From IMG/VR virus record IMGVR_UViG_3300021440_000063, positions 1 through 39,493 of that record: DNA of 39,493 nucleotides; one strand, given 5' to 3'. Origin of the DNA: a virus. The position numbers and the translations under genes were made by a program. This document shows, piece after piece, positions 8,586 through 16,087 of this stretch (position 1 is its first letter; every line of letters begins with the position of its first letter). The notes beneath the pieces are model-generated. The model had not been told where the DNA came from and ran no database searches. It saw nothing but the letters and a program-made list of their open reading frames with translations.

Positions 8586-10623
8586 CGACTGCCGCCTCCA
8601 GCGTCATGTTCACGATGGTCATGGGCAGCGGGTCGGACTGGCGCACGCACACTTGGCCGCCGGACTGCCATGATGGATCCAGGTCGATCTGAATCTCGTC
8701 CGTCTTCAGGCCAGGCGCCGTGCCGTACACCTCGGTGCTGCGCTGCTTGGCCTGCTTCAGGCGGTCAAACGATGGGCCAGCGAAGATTCCGCTGGAGCGG
8801 TAGACCCGCAGCCACACGCGGTTGATGTTCTTCGGCCGCCCCTGGCCGAAGGCCATGGTCTCGAAGGCCATGGGCAGGCTCTGGAAGTCGGCCGTGATGG
8901 GCAGGCCGACATGCACCTTGCTGGCCGGCTGGTCCAGCGTGATGGCGCCACCGGTCACCACCATCTGCCGGTGCACCGCGCCATCGGCCAGCACGCTGAC
9001 GGTCTTGCCCTCCAGCCAAGTCAGGCCGCTGATGCTGCTGGTCGGAGCGCCGCTGTAGGTGCCGCCGCAGTCCACGAAGAAGGCGTCCTCCGGTGCGCTG
9101 AACATGCGCCGGCCCATCCGCTCGATGTAGCGCACGCTGGCGCCGTTGACGATGCGCCGGACGATGACATACAGCGCATCATCGAGGCCTTCGGCCACCA
9201 CGCAGCAGGACTCGAACACGCCGTCCGTGTCGTGCTGGTGCCATGCGCCGACCTGCTGCTCGGGCACGTAGGTCAGGCCCAGCAGTTTGCCGCTGGTGCT
9301 GATGGCCCACACCAACGGCTGCGGGCTCTTGGCATAGGCCAACTGCACGATGTCCAGGCCGTCGAACAGGTGGGGGGCCTTGAGCGACAGGTCGCCGGTC
9401 AGGTAGCCCTGTGCCTGCCAGTTGAACGCCATCTCGCGCATGTGCCCGCCGCGCGCCGCGGCGAACAGCAGGGCGTTGTTGATGACCAGCGGCTGCGCCA
9501 GGCCGGCGCCGACGTAGCTCTGCGGCTTCAGGCTGACGCTGGTGGGCGTGATGGCATCGCTGTTGACCGACGTCAGCCGCCACTCGGCCGAACTGGTCAG
9601 CAGGACCATGTTCGACAGCGGCACGATGTGCCGGATCACATTGGCCTCGCGCGCCGCCACGCGGAAGCTCAGCGCGTCGTCGTCGCGCGTGGGGATGCTG
9701 TAGGACAGGTCCGACTCGGTGCCGCTGCGGGTGGCCCAGAAGGTTTGCGGCAGGTTGGCCGTGCCGGCGAACCACCGCCGCTGCTCGAAGTAGCTGACGG
9801 CGCCCGGGTAGCTGCCGACGCCGCTAAACGGGTTGCTGGCCTCGGGCGGGGTGATCGAGATGTCGGCGAAGATGTTCTCGTCCACCAGCGAAGTGCCGTC
9901 TGTCTCGCCGATGTAGCCGAACAGCCCGTTGCTTTCCTTGTAGACCTTGTACCGCACCGCACCAGCGACCGCGGACCAGCTGAATGTGTTCTTGTTGCCG
10001 GTGGTCAGCAGGTTGTTGGTGCACGAGGCCGATGCGCTGGCCAGCGACTGCTGCAGCCCGCCCGTGGCCACCGCCGTGACCTTGTACGAGTAGGTGGTCG
10101 TTCCCGCCCCCGTGGTGGCCACCGCCGACACGCCGCCGGGCGGTGCCAGCGATGCCCCGAACGCGATGTTCGTCAGCGCCCAGGACAGCGCTCCGAGCCG
10201 GCGCAGCTCGGCCGGCTGGTAGTTCTGGTGGCAGATCGTCAGCACGTCGGCCGACTGCACGTAGCGCAGGTCGAACAGGTCCGCCTCGTCGTAGCTCGTG
10301 GCCACCTCGTAGGGCACGCCGGGCGACGATTCCAGCGTGGCGCCGTTGGTGTGGAACCGGATGTAGTTGTGCCCGAACTCCAGCACGAACGTCTGCGTGG
10401 TGCTGAAGGTGAACGGGATCAGGCAAGTTCGCCGGGCGCTGGTCTTGACCTCGCGGACGAAGGCGAAGCCCGCACGGTTCTCGACTGGTCCGTGCGGCTT
10501 GCAGATGAAGTTTCGGCACAGGGCCAGCCCGGTCTGGTAAGAGGCATTGGCGATCTGCCCCCAGAACTCGGGCGTGACCTCGCCGCCGCTGAAACTGCGC
10601 GTGAGGGTGCGGACGTTGGCCAT
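8578..10623 (-). CDS. Tail tubular protein B (nozzle), T7 gp12-like
   Basis: This 681-residue protein has the typical opening RSFSGGEVTPEFWGQ...L.LCRNFICKPHGPVENR.G. That opening is shared by the beta-propeller nozzle proteins of podoviruses that cap the short tail below the gp11 ring. The rest is Gly/Ser/Thr-rich beta-type sequence, with no signal peptide. It begins 2 nt after the gp11-like stop and is followed by the gp13-like gene. In virions the nozzle closes the DNA channel and carries the fibres. The length is close to that of similar BPP-1/P22-type proteins. Confidence 0.85.
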   Translation of the reverse strand: MANVRTLTRSFSGGEVTPEFWGQIANASYQTGLALCRNFICKPHGPVENRAGFAFVREVKTSARRTCLIPFTFSTTQTFVLEFGHNYIRFHTNGATLESSPGVPYEVATSYDEADLFDLRYVQSADVLTICHQNYQPAELRRLGALSWALTNIAFGASLAPPGGVSAVATTGAGTTTYSYKVTAVATGGLQQSLASASASCTNNLLTTGNKNTFSWSAVAGAVRYKVYKESNGLFGYIGETDGTSLVDENIFADISITPPEASNPFSGVGSYPGAVSYFEQRRWFAGTANLPQTFWATRSGTESDLSYSIPTRDDDALSFRVAAREANVIRHIVPLSNMVLLTSSAEWRLTSVNSDAITPTSVSLKPQSYVGAGLAQPLVINNALLFAAARGGHMREMAFNWQAQGYLTGDLSLKAPHLFDGLDIVQLAYAKSPQPLVWAISTSGKLLGLTYVPEQQVGAWHQHDTDGVFESCCVVAEGLDDALYVIVRRIVNGASVRYIERMGRRMFSAPEDAFFVDCGGTYSGAPTSSISGLTWLEGKTVSVLADGAVHRQMVVTGGAITLDQPASKVHVGLPITADFQSLPMAFETMAFGQGRPKNINRVWLRVYRSSGIFAGPSFDRLKQAKQRSTEVYGTAPGLKTDEIQIDLDPSWQSGGQVCVRQSDPLPMTIVNMTLEAAVGG

Positions 10624-10624
10624 G

Positions 10625-11302
10625 TCAGCGCCCGTTGAGCCAGGACACGTTGTGCGCAGGCTTCACGCTGCGCTGGTTGGCGTCGGACTCGACGGCATCG
10701 CTCAGGCGCGACTTGAACACCTGGTAGGTCTTGGTGGCTGCCGATGTCCCGGTGTCACCCTTCAGCACCGGCCCGGCCAGGTGCGAGGCCAGCAGCCACG
10801 ACAGGCACTCGACGAACAGCGGGCTGAACTTGCTGGTGTCGGTGATGCGCACGGTGTAGCGCAGCACAGCGTCAGGCTGGTTGGTGTAGATGACCTCCGC
10901 GCCGTCATCCTCACGCGACTCCAGCACGAACGGCTGCGGGGTGTAGGCCCCGAATGCCGACAGCGGGTAGGCCGGGTAAGCGTTGACCCAGGAGTTCGTC
11001 GGCGCGTTGCTGTAGTCGTCGCCGGCATCCGGCGCCAGTACGGCGATGACGTTCAAGACGTTGTTGGGCACCGCGTAGCAGTAGGCCCAGGAGGCGGATG
11101 TGTTGTCCAGCTGCGCCAGTGCCGCACGCCGGGTGGCGAACCCCCACTGATGCATCTCCAGCAGGGCGTCGCGGGCGATGGGGTAGAACCGCGAGCAGTG
11201 CTCGGCCTGCGCCGACCCCTCGGGCGGATCGATGGTGGTCACCGTCGCGCTGTCGCCCAGGTGGGCCAGCGCCAGGTTGCAGATGTCTACCGCTGAACTC
11301 AT
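10625..11302 (-). CDS. Tail tubular protein A (adaptor), T7 gp11-like
   Basis: This 225-residue protein opens with a helix carrying ICNLALAHLGDSATVTTIDP, then a pattern of FYPIARDALLEMHQWGFATRR. Both are characteristic of the gp11/gp4 adaptor family that joins the portal ring to the nozzle. The later part (CLSWLLASHLAGPV...) is also family-typical. A GAGGTGA ribosome binding site precedes the ATG. It is the first gene after the intrinsic terminator at 11317-11340, so tail genes may be expressed at a lower level than the capsid block or need their own promoter. Confidence 0.88.
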   Translation of the reverse strand: MSSAVDICNLALAHLGDSATVTTIDPPEGSAQAEHCSRFYPIARDALLEMHQWGFATRRAALAQLDNTSASWAYCYAVPNNVLNVIAVLAPDAGDDYSNAPTNSWVNAYPAYPLSAFGAYTPQPFVLESREDDGAEVIYTNQPDAVLRYTVRITDTSKFSPLFVECLSWLLASHLAGPVLKGDTGTSAATKTYQVFKSRLSDAVESDANQRSVKPAHNVSWLNGR

Positions 11303-11316
11303 GCCGTCACCTCATG

Positions 11317-11340
11317 AAAAAGGGGGCGCGAGGCCCCCTT
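11317..11340 (-). terminator. Intrinsic terminator between capsid and tail blocks
   Basis: Read leftward, a GC stem AAGGGGG/CCCCCTT with a short loop is followed by five T. It lies between the 107-residue gene (stop at 11360) and the gp11-like start (11302). T7 has its main terminator at the same map position, after gene 10 and before gene 11. Partial termination here would give more capsid and cement than tail protein. Confidence 0.8.
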
Positions 11341-11359
11341 ATGTCGCGCCTCGCCAGGA

Positions 11360-11683
11360 TCAGGCGGCTTGCTTCTTGCCGGCCTTCTCGGGCTCGGCCG
11401 CAGCCTTCAGTTCGGCCACGATCTGCGCCATCTGCGCGCCCACCGCCGCAGCCACCGCGGCGGCGAAGTCGTTGGGGTCCGACTGGCCCAGGTTGCGCGT
11501 GTTGGCGATCAACGCCTGCATCGCATCCTTGGCTGCCTTCTCGGCCTCCACCACCTTGGCCTCGCCCTCGGCGTCCAGCGGCTTCAGGTTGCGGCCCGGC
11601 AGGCCGTCGAAGTCGATGACGGCGCCGGCTTCCACCAGGTGGTTGTCGATGAACGACTTTTCAAGAACTTCGTACTTGGGCAT
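11360..11683 (-). CDS. Small virion-type protein, unknown (capsid-proximal)
   Basis: This 107-residue protein starts at ATG 11683, preceded by GGAGG at good spacing. Residues 1-37 (KYEVLEKSFIDNHLVEAGAVIDFDGLPGRNL) form a small beta-type motif often seen at the start of phage head-associated proteins. The remainder is an Ala/Glu/Lys-rich helix ending in a Lys-rich tail. A similar opening (F.FGGRTYFAGE) starts the deacetylase at 14249-15760, so both may use this motif to attach to the capsid. That link is inference. The gene sits between the cement gene and the terminator. Confidence 0.6.
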   Translation of the reverse strand: MPKYEVLEKSFIDNHLVEAGAVIDFDGLPGRNLKPLDAEGEAKVVEAEKAAKDAMQALIANTRNLGQSDPNDFAAAVAAAVGAQMAQIVAELKAAAEPEKAGKKQAA

Positions 11684-11696
11684 GGTGCCGCCTCCT

Positions 11697-12140
11697 TCAG
11701 ATGACGGAGAAGCCGCTGGCGTAGAACTTGGCGCCGTCCTGCACCTCGACGCCGATGTCCGAGGTGATGGTGCCGGCCGAACCGGCGCCGACAATGACGT
11801 AGCGCGCGCCGAGGTAGCGCTGGCCCTTGCTGCCCAGGCGCGGGTTCAGTTCGACGGCGAAGCGGGCCGCGGCGGTCAGGCTGGCCAGCGGAATGGCGCC
11901 GGACGAGCCGACCACCGTCACGTTGGTGGTCAGCGCCGCGTCGTCGGCGGTGATGGCCTGGATCTCCACCGAGGTGGCGCCGGCGAAGGCCGTGCCGACC
12001 TGCGAGCGCAGGTACAGATCGCGGCCCTCGCCCATGTCACGCTGGGTGCCCAGGTCGATGGTGTTGGTTGACAACACCGAGGTGTTGGTGCCCGTGACGG
12101 TCTGAACCGAGGACAGGCTGAGGAAGTTGTCGGCGTACAT
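11697..12140 (-). CDS. Capsid cement/decoration protein, Bbp16-like
   Basis: This 147-residue beta-rich protein follows the major capsid gene directly. The sequence layout (MYADNFLSLSSVQTV..TNTSVLSTNTIDLGT.RDMGEG.DLY) is the one I know from the Bbp16 family of phage BPP-1, where it stabilises the capsid surface. A strong AAGGAG precedes the ATG. No signal peptide or enzyme motif is present. It is co-transcribed with the capsid upstream of the terminator, consistent with high copy number. Confidence 0.75.
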   Translation of the reverse strand: MYADNFLSLSSVQTVTGTNTSVLSTNTIDLGTQRDMGEGRDLYLRSQVGTAFAGATSVEIQAITADDAALTTNVTVVGSSGAIPLASLTAAARFAVELNPRLGSKGQRYLGARYVIVGAGSAGTITSDIGVEVQDGAKFYASGFSVI

Positions 12141-12167
12141 GGTGCATTGCTCCTTGTAGGTTCAGGC

Positions 12168-13193
12168 TCAGACCACGCGGGCCTCGGTGTTGAGGATCTG
12201 GTCCACACGACGCAGCGGGACGCCTTCAAAGCTGGTCCAGTTGCCCGGCGTGCCGAACTGGTCCAGGCCCTGCTGCAGCGCCAGCGCGTTGACCGACTTC
12301 TCCATGGCGATGCGGCGCAGCAGCGAGTACACCGACCGGTTCATGTAGAAGGCGGCGCGGCCCATCTTCATGTTCGGGATGCGGTCCAGCGCACGCACCA
12401 TCATGTGCAGCACGTTGGTGGCCACCGCGCTGACCGCCTGCGTGCCGGACATGCCGGCGAACACGGCGGTGTCCAGGTTGGCGATGCGCACCACGTAGCG
12501 CCAGTCCTTGACCACCAGGCCGTTCTTCCACTGGTAGTGGGTCTGCAGCGCCTTGAACGGGTTGTTGTTGCTGTCGTAGATCGTCAGCTCGCCGTCGTCC
12601 TCGTGCACCAGGCCGGCCTTGCTGCCCTTCGGGAACGGGCAGAACACGGTGTTCTCGCCCCACACCACCAGGTACACCGAGGTGTTGGCCGAGCCGGTGC
12701 CGCCCGCGTCCAGGATGTTCTGCGCGTTGCCGGCGCCGCTGATCGTGCCGTAGCGCGCGGCCAGGCCCAGGTACTGGCGCTGGTCGGTGGCCGGGTTGCC
12801 GTAGAACATCGTGCCGGCCTGGGTCTGGTTCATCGCCTCCAGGAAGGCGGTGTCCTCGCTCAGGCGGAACTGCGCGGTGTTGCCGTTGAGCATGGCCAGG
12901 TCGCGGTCCACCGCGGCGTAGGCTTCCAGCATGCCGCACGACTCGTCCACCTGGGCGGTGGTCGACTTGCTGCGCGGCACGCCCTGGTTGATCGAGCGCC
13001 AGTAGACGGTCGGCAGGCCGGTGCGGATGACGACGCGGTGGCCGGTGGGCAGGTTGCCCTCCATGAACACTGCGTCCTCGAGGATCTCGTTCGACTGCGA
13101 CAGCAGCTCGGCAACGACCGGCACCTTGCCGTCCGGGTCTTGCCGCTTGGCCCAGTCCGCGAGGGTCAGGGCGGTGGTGGAAAGGGTAGCCAT
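12168..13193 (-). CDS. Major capsid protein (HK97-like fold, BPP-1 type)
   Basis: This 341-residue protein lies directly after the scaffold gene. The N-terminus (MATLSTTALTLADWAKR..PDGK) and the central GNPATDQRQYLGLAARYG, ENTVFCPFPKGSKAG and NGLVVKDWRYVVRIANLD segments match podovirus capsid proteins of the BPP-1 group. The leader GAAGGACTGAATCATG is identical to the one in front of the deacetylase gene at 15760. No maturation protease gene was recognised nearby. Confidence 0.88.
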   Translation of the reverse strand: MATLSTTALTLADWAKRQDPDGKVPVVAELLSQSNEILEDAVFMEGNLPTGHRVVIRTGLPTVYWRSINQGVPRSKSTTAQVDESCGMLEAYAAVDRDLAMLNGNTAQFRLSEDTAFLEAMNQTQAGTMFYGNPATDQRQYLGLAARYGTISGAGNAQNILDAGGTGSANTSVYLVVWGENTVFCPFPKGSKAGLVHEDDGELTIYDSNNNPFKALQTHYQWKNGLVVKDWRYVVRIANLDTAVFAGMSGTQAVSAVATNVLHMMVRALDRIPNMKMGRAAFYMNRSVYSLLRRIAMEKSVNALALQQGLDQFGTPGNWTSFEGVPLRRVDQILNTEARVV

Positions 13194-13204
13194 GATTCAG
13201 TCCT

Positions 13205-13870
13205 TCAGTGCTGATTGGGGTAGAGAGACTTGGCGAGGTCTTTGCCTGCGGGCTGGTTGCCCTGCTGGCCGCTGACCACGCGGCTGTCCTCGCTGATTGC
13301 CTTGCCGGCCCGGTAGAAAGCCCGGATCACTTCCGGGTGGTTGCCGAGCCCGGAGTCGTTCAACAGCGCGCGCAACTCGGGAGTGCCGAAAGTGGTCATG
13401 GCCTTCTGCGCCGTGGCCAGGCTCGCGGGCAGGTTGTCGCCCCCGAACTCCTTGTCGGCGCGGGCGGATTCGGCCCACTCGGTGCGCGCTTGCTGCACCA
13501 CCTGGGCCTGCTGCGCCGCCATGCGCTCGGCCACCTTGGGCGCGAGCTTGTCGACCACCAGCTGCGCCTTGTCCTGCGGCAGGTTCAGTTCGCGGGCGAT
13601 GCCCTCGAACTCGCCCATCAGCTCCGAGTCCAGCGGCGTCCCCTCGGGGGCCTTGAAATCGTACTTCTCGGGCGCACCAGCCGGCTTGTCGTCCGGCTTG
13701 GCGGTTTCCTGCGCGCCTTCTGCCTTGGCGGCGGCGGCAGGGGCTTCCTGCGTGGCCGGCGCGGCAGTGGATGCGGCTGCTGCTTGCTGCTCACCCGCAG
13801 GGGCGGCAGCGGGCGATGCGTCAGCGGCGCTTGGTGTGGGCGCTTCCGTCATCAGCGTTGGGTTCGTCAA
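13205..13870 (-). CDS. Scaffolding protein
   Basis: This 221-residue acidic protein has a disordered N-terminal third very rich in Ala, Pro, Glu and Thr. It then has KYDFKAPEGTPLDSELMGEFEGIARELNLPQDKAQ, a pattern common in podovirus scaffold proteins, followed by helices. The start is a TTG at 13870 with AAGGAG 7 nt upstream, better than the internal ATG at 13852. It overlaps the end of the Bbp19-like gene by 50 nt. Position between Bbp19-like gene and capsid equals T7 gene 9. Confidence 0.8.
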   Translation of the reverse strand: MTNPTLMTEAPTPSAADASPAAAPAGEQQAAAASTAAPATQEAPAAAAKAEGAQETAKPDDKPAGAPEKYDFKAPEGTPLDSELMGEFEGIARELNLPQDKAQLVVDKLAPKVAERMAAQQAQVVQQARTEWAESARADKEFGGDNLPASLATAQKAMTTFGTPELRALLNDSGLGNHPEVIRAFYRAGKAISEDSRVVSGQQGNQPAGKDLAKSLYPNQH

Positions 13871-14174
13871 GTGCCTGCTCCTTGAGCATCACGGGGAAAA
13901 GCTCGGGGCAGTGCGCGTTGACCTGCGCCAGCATGCGATTGCCGAAGTTCCTGTTTCCCTCCGCGAATGCCATCTGCATCGCGTTGGTGTTGAACGACAG
14001 CCGGAACACGCCCGCCTGGTCAAGCAAGCGCCACACGATGCGGCGCCCTCGCTTGCTGCCCATCAGCCACTTCAGATCCTCGACTTCACCCTGGGCCAGC
14101 AGCTTGGTGCGCTCGCTGCGCTCCGTTTGCCGCTCGTCCAGTGCATCAGGGTCGGTTGGATCGTGAAAGGCCAT
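13821..14174 (-). CDS. Bbp19-like phage protein
   Basis: This 117-residue protein contains GSKRGRRIVWRLLDQAGVFRLSF, followed by a phrase on an NRNFGNRMLAQV helix and PELFPVMLKEQ. These are the hallmarks of the Bbp19 family of BPP-1-like phages. Family function is unknown, but it is always found between portal and scaffold genes. ATG at 14174 is chosen; a TTG at 14183 (three codons earlier) is possible. Neither has a convincing ribosome binding site. A GGTGCACCTGA repeat lies about 30 nt upstream. Confidence 0.75.
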   Translation of the reverse strand: MAFHDPTDPDALDERQTERSERTKLLAQGEVEDLKWLMGSKRGRRIVWRLLDQAGVFRLSFNTNAMQMAFAEGNRNFGNRMLAQVNAHCPELFPVMLKEQALDEPNADDGSAHTKRR

Positions 14175-14204
14175 CTGCCGCAATGGTGCGAGGCCGTGGG
14201 TTGC

Positions 14205-14215
14205 TCAGGTGCACC
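14205..14215 (-). repeat. GGTGCACCTGA repeat, copy 2
   Basis: Lies in the gap between the deacetylase stop (14249) and the Bbp19-like start. It is intergenic, so coding constraint does not explain it. Confidence 0.65.
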
Positions 14216-14248
14216 GGGGTTGGGTGTGTACCGGCAGGGGCTTGGAAA

Positions 14249-15760
14249 TCAGTAGCCCGACCAGACCGACGCCGACGCCAGCTCGGGCATGGTCACGGCC
14301 TCCAGCGTGCCGGCATCGATCCCGGTCTTGATGGCCGCCGCGATGGTGTCCAGATCGCTTTGCCGGATGTTCGTGTTGTTCGCCGCGCCCATGCCGGCGT
14401 CGTTGGTACCAGTGGGCATCACCCGATGCAGCATCAGGAGTGCATCGCCACGGCTGGCCGACAGGTTGCTGATGGCCGTCGTGATGCCGGTGATGTTGGT
14501 CGCCTCAGCCGCCGTGGTGCCGGCCCACAGGTGGCCGATGATCGGGCAGACCAGGCGGTTGTACTTGGACAGCGCGTCGAACTGCACGCCCTGCGGGTAC
14601 AGGCTGCTGCCGACCAGGTTGCTCACGCCTCGGCCCAGCGTGAACCCCGCTGAAATCGCGGCATCCAGCAGCGCCGTGTCGTTCACGCTGCGCTGAAACT
14701 GCCCCTGCGGCCAGACATAGCAGCGGTCAGCACCAGGCACCAGCAGGCCGCGGTCGGCCAGCCACTGACGGTTCTGCCGCATGTCGGCGATGGCGTTGGC
14801 GATGGCGTTGGCATCGCCCGTGCCGTTGTAGGCCGAGAACAGGTTGCCGGCTCCCTGATTCGGCCACGGCCCGTGCGCCACCAGCGCATTGCCGGCATCG
14901 TAGAACGCCCGGAGCTGGCTGGTGTAGCTGAACGTCCCGCCCGCGTCCTGCGCCGATCCGATGACGCTCAAGGTCTGCTTGATGCCGCGCGATGCAAACA
15001 GGTCATATCCGAGCTTGAAGAAGGCGTCATAGCCATCGTCCCAGGTGACGCAGATTCGCCCCTTCGCCTGCGGCGCGGCAATGCCGAAAGCGTAGATGTA
15101 GACGGTGGCCGGGTTGGTCGTGCCCAGGGGCCGCAGCCGCAGCTTGTTGCCGCCCAGCGTGGCCGGGTAGGTCGGGACACCGAAGTTGGAGACCGCGCCC
15201 TTGCGGAACCAGAAGGTGTTGGCGCCGCCCTGCTCCAGATAGATGTTCTGCGGCGTCGGCTGCACCACCTGGATCTGCGTGACGCCGCCCTTCGCATAGG
15301 TGCCGTCGTCCTGGCTCCAGTACCACGACACGTAGTCGAGATTGCCCAGGCTGTTGGTGCCGTGCATCACCAGATAGGCCTCGCCGTAGTAGGCGGCGCC
15401 GGCCAGCGCGGGGAAGGTGATCTCGGTGTTCACGTTCGCCGCGCAAACGATCTTCAGCGCCGGTTGCCCGTTCGGCCCGGCTTCCAGGGTGATCGTGGGC
15501 GACCCGGCGACCGCCGTGACATCCGCCAGTGACAGCGGGTTGGAGCCGCCCACGGCCGCAAAGGGGGCCTTCTTGGAGTTCCCAGCCTTTGACACCAGGG
15601 CTTGAAGCGGCGACGTCGGCCAGTCTTGCCCGCCCGTGTCCAGCGTGGCGCTGCCGTCATTGATCCACTGGCGCGCGATCTGCGGATCCACGTCCGGGTT
15701 CTCGCCGGCAAAGTAGGTTCGGCCGCCGAAGGCGAAGGTGCGGGTGATGTTGACGAGCAT
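14249..15760 (-). CDS. NodB-like polysaccharide deacetylase with virion-type N-terminus
   Basis: This 503-residue protein carries a carbohydrate esterase family 4-like domain at about residues 230-440. It shows ICVTWDDGYDAFF (metal-binding TFDDG motif), ALVAHGPWPNQ (histidine motif), a DMRQNRQWLADRGL helix and YVWPQGQF (third motif). Residues 1-45 (FAFGGRTYFAGE...DPQIARQWINDGSATLD) resemble small capsid-attached proteins, and residues ~55-220 form a Gly/Thr-rich beta region. The gene sits inside the head module and has the same leader GAAGGACTGAATCATG as the major capsid gene. I infer a virion-bound enzyme that removes acetyl groups from capsule or envelope polysaccharide on adsorption. The second histidine of the usual HxxxH pair is not obvious. 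Confidence 0.75.
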   Translation of the reverse strand: MLVNITRTFAFGGRTYFAGENPDVDPQIARQWINDGSATLDTGGQDWPTSPLQALVSKAGNSKKAPFAAVGGSNPLSLADVTAVAGSPTITLEAGPNGQPALKIVCAANVNTEITFPALAGAAYYGEAYLVMHGTNSLGNLDYVSWYWSQDDGTYAKGGVTQIQVVQPTPQNIYLEQGGANTFWFRKGAVSNFGVPTYPATLGGNKLRLRPLGTTNPATVYIYAFGIAAPQAKGRICVTWDDGYDAFFKLGYDLFASRGIKQTLSVIGSAQDAGGTFSYTSQLRAFYDAGNALVAHGPWPNQGAGNLFSAYNGTGDANAIANAIADMRQNRQWLADRGLLVPGADRCYVWPQGQFQRSVNDTALLDAAISAGFTLGRGVSNLVGSSLYPQGVQFDALSKYNRLVCPIIGHLWAGTTAAEATNITGITTAISNLSASRGDALLMLHRVMPTGTNDAGMGAANNTNIRQSDLDTIAAAIKTGIDAGTLEAVTMPELASASVWSGY

Positions 15761-15763
15761 GAT

Positions 15764-16087
15764 TCAGTCCTTCGATCCGTAGAGGGCTTCGGCGGCATTG
15801 CGCAGCACCTGGCCGGCCTGCACGCCCATGTCGGTGATCTGCAGCGACAGGCTGACCTCGTTGCCGCCGCCGTCGCGGTCAGCATCCAGGCTTTCGGTGG
15901 AAGACACGACGATGGCCTTGGCCTGCAGCGTGACCTGCGCGCCGGCCCGCAGCGCCTTAGTCAGGCCCAGCTTCTCGCAGGCCTCATCGTCCAGATACAG
16001 GCGCAGGCCGTAGCCGTAGCGCTCCATGGGCATCGGGCAACACAGGTCGCCGGCTTCCGTCTCGCCCTTGAGGTTAACCATCTTCAT
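15764..16087 (-). CDS. Putative capsid staple/stabilisation protein
   Basis: This 107-residue protein contains YGYGLRLYLDDEACEKLGLTKAL.AGAQVTLQAKAIV and ends with SLSLQITDMGVQ. I recognise this layout from the small podovirus protein annotated as a capsid staple, located next to the portal. The start at ATG 16087 has GGAG upstream and overlaps the portal stop; a GTG one codon earlier is possible. No catalytic motif. Function is by family recall and location. Confidence 0.6.
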   Translation of the reverse strand: MKMVNLKGETEAGDLCCPMPMERYGYGLRLYLDDEACEKLGLTKALRAGAQVTLQAKAIVVSSTESLDADRDGGGNEVSLSLQITDMGVQAGQVLRNAAEALYGSKD

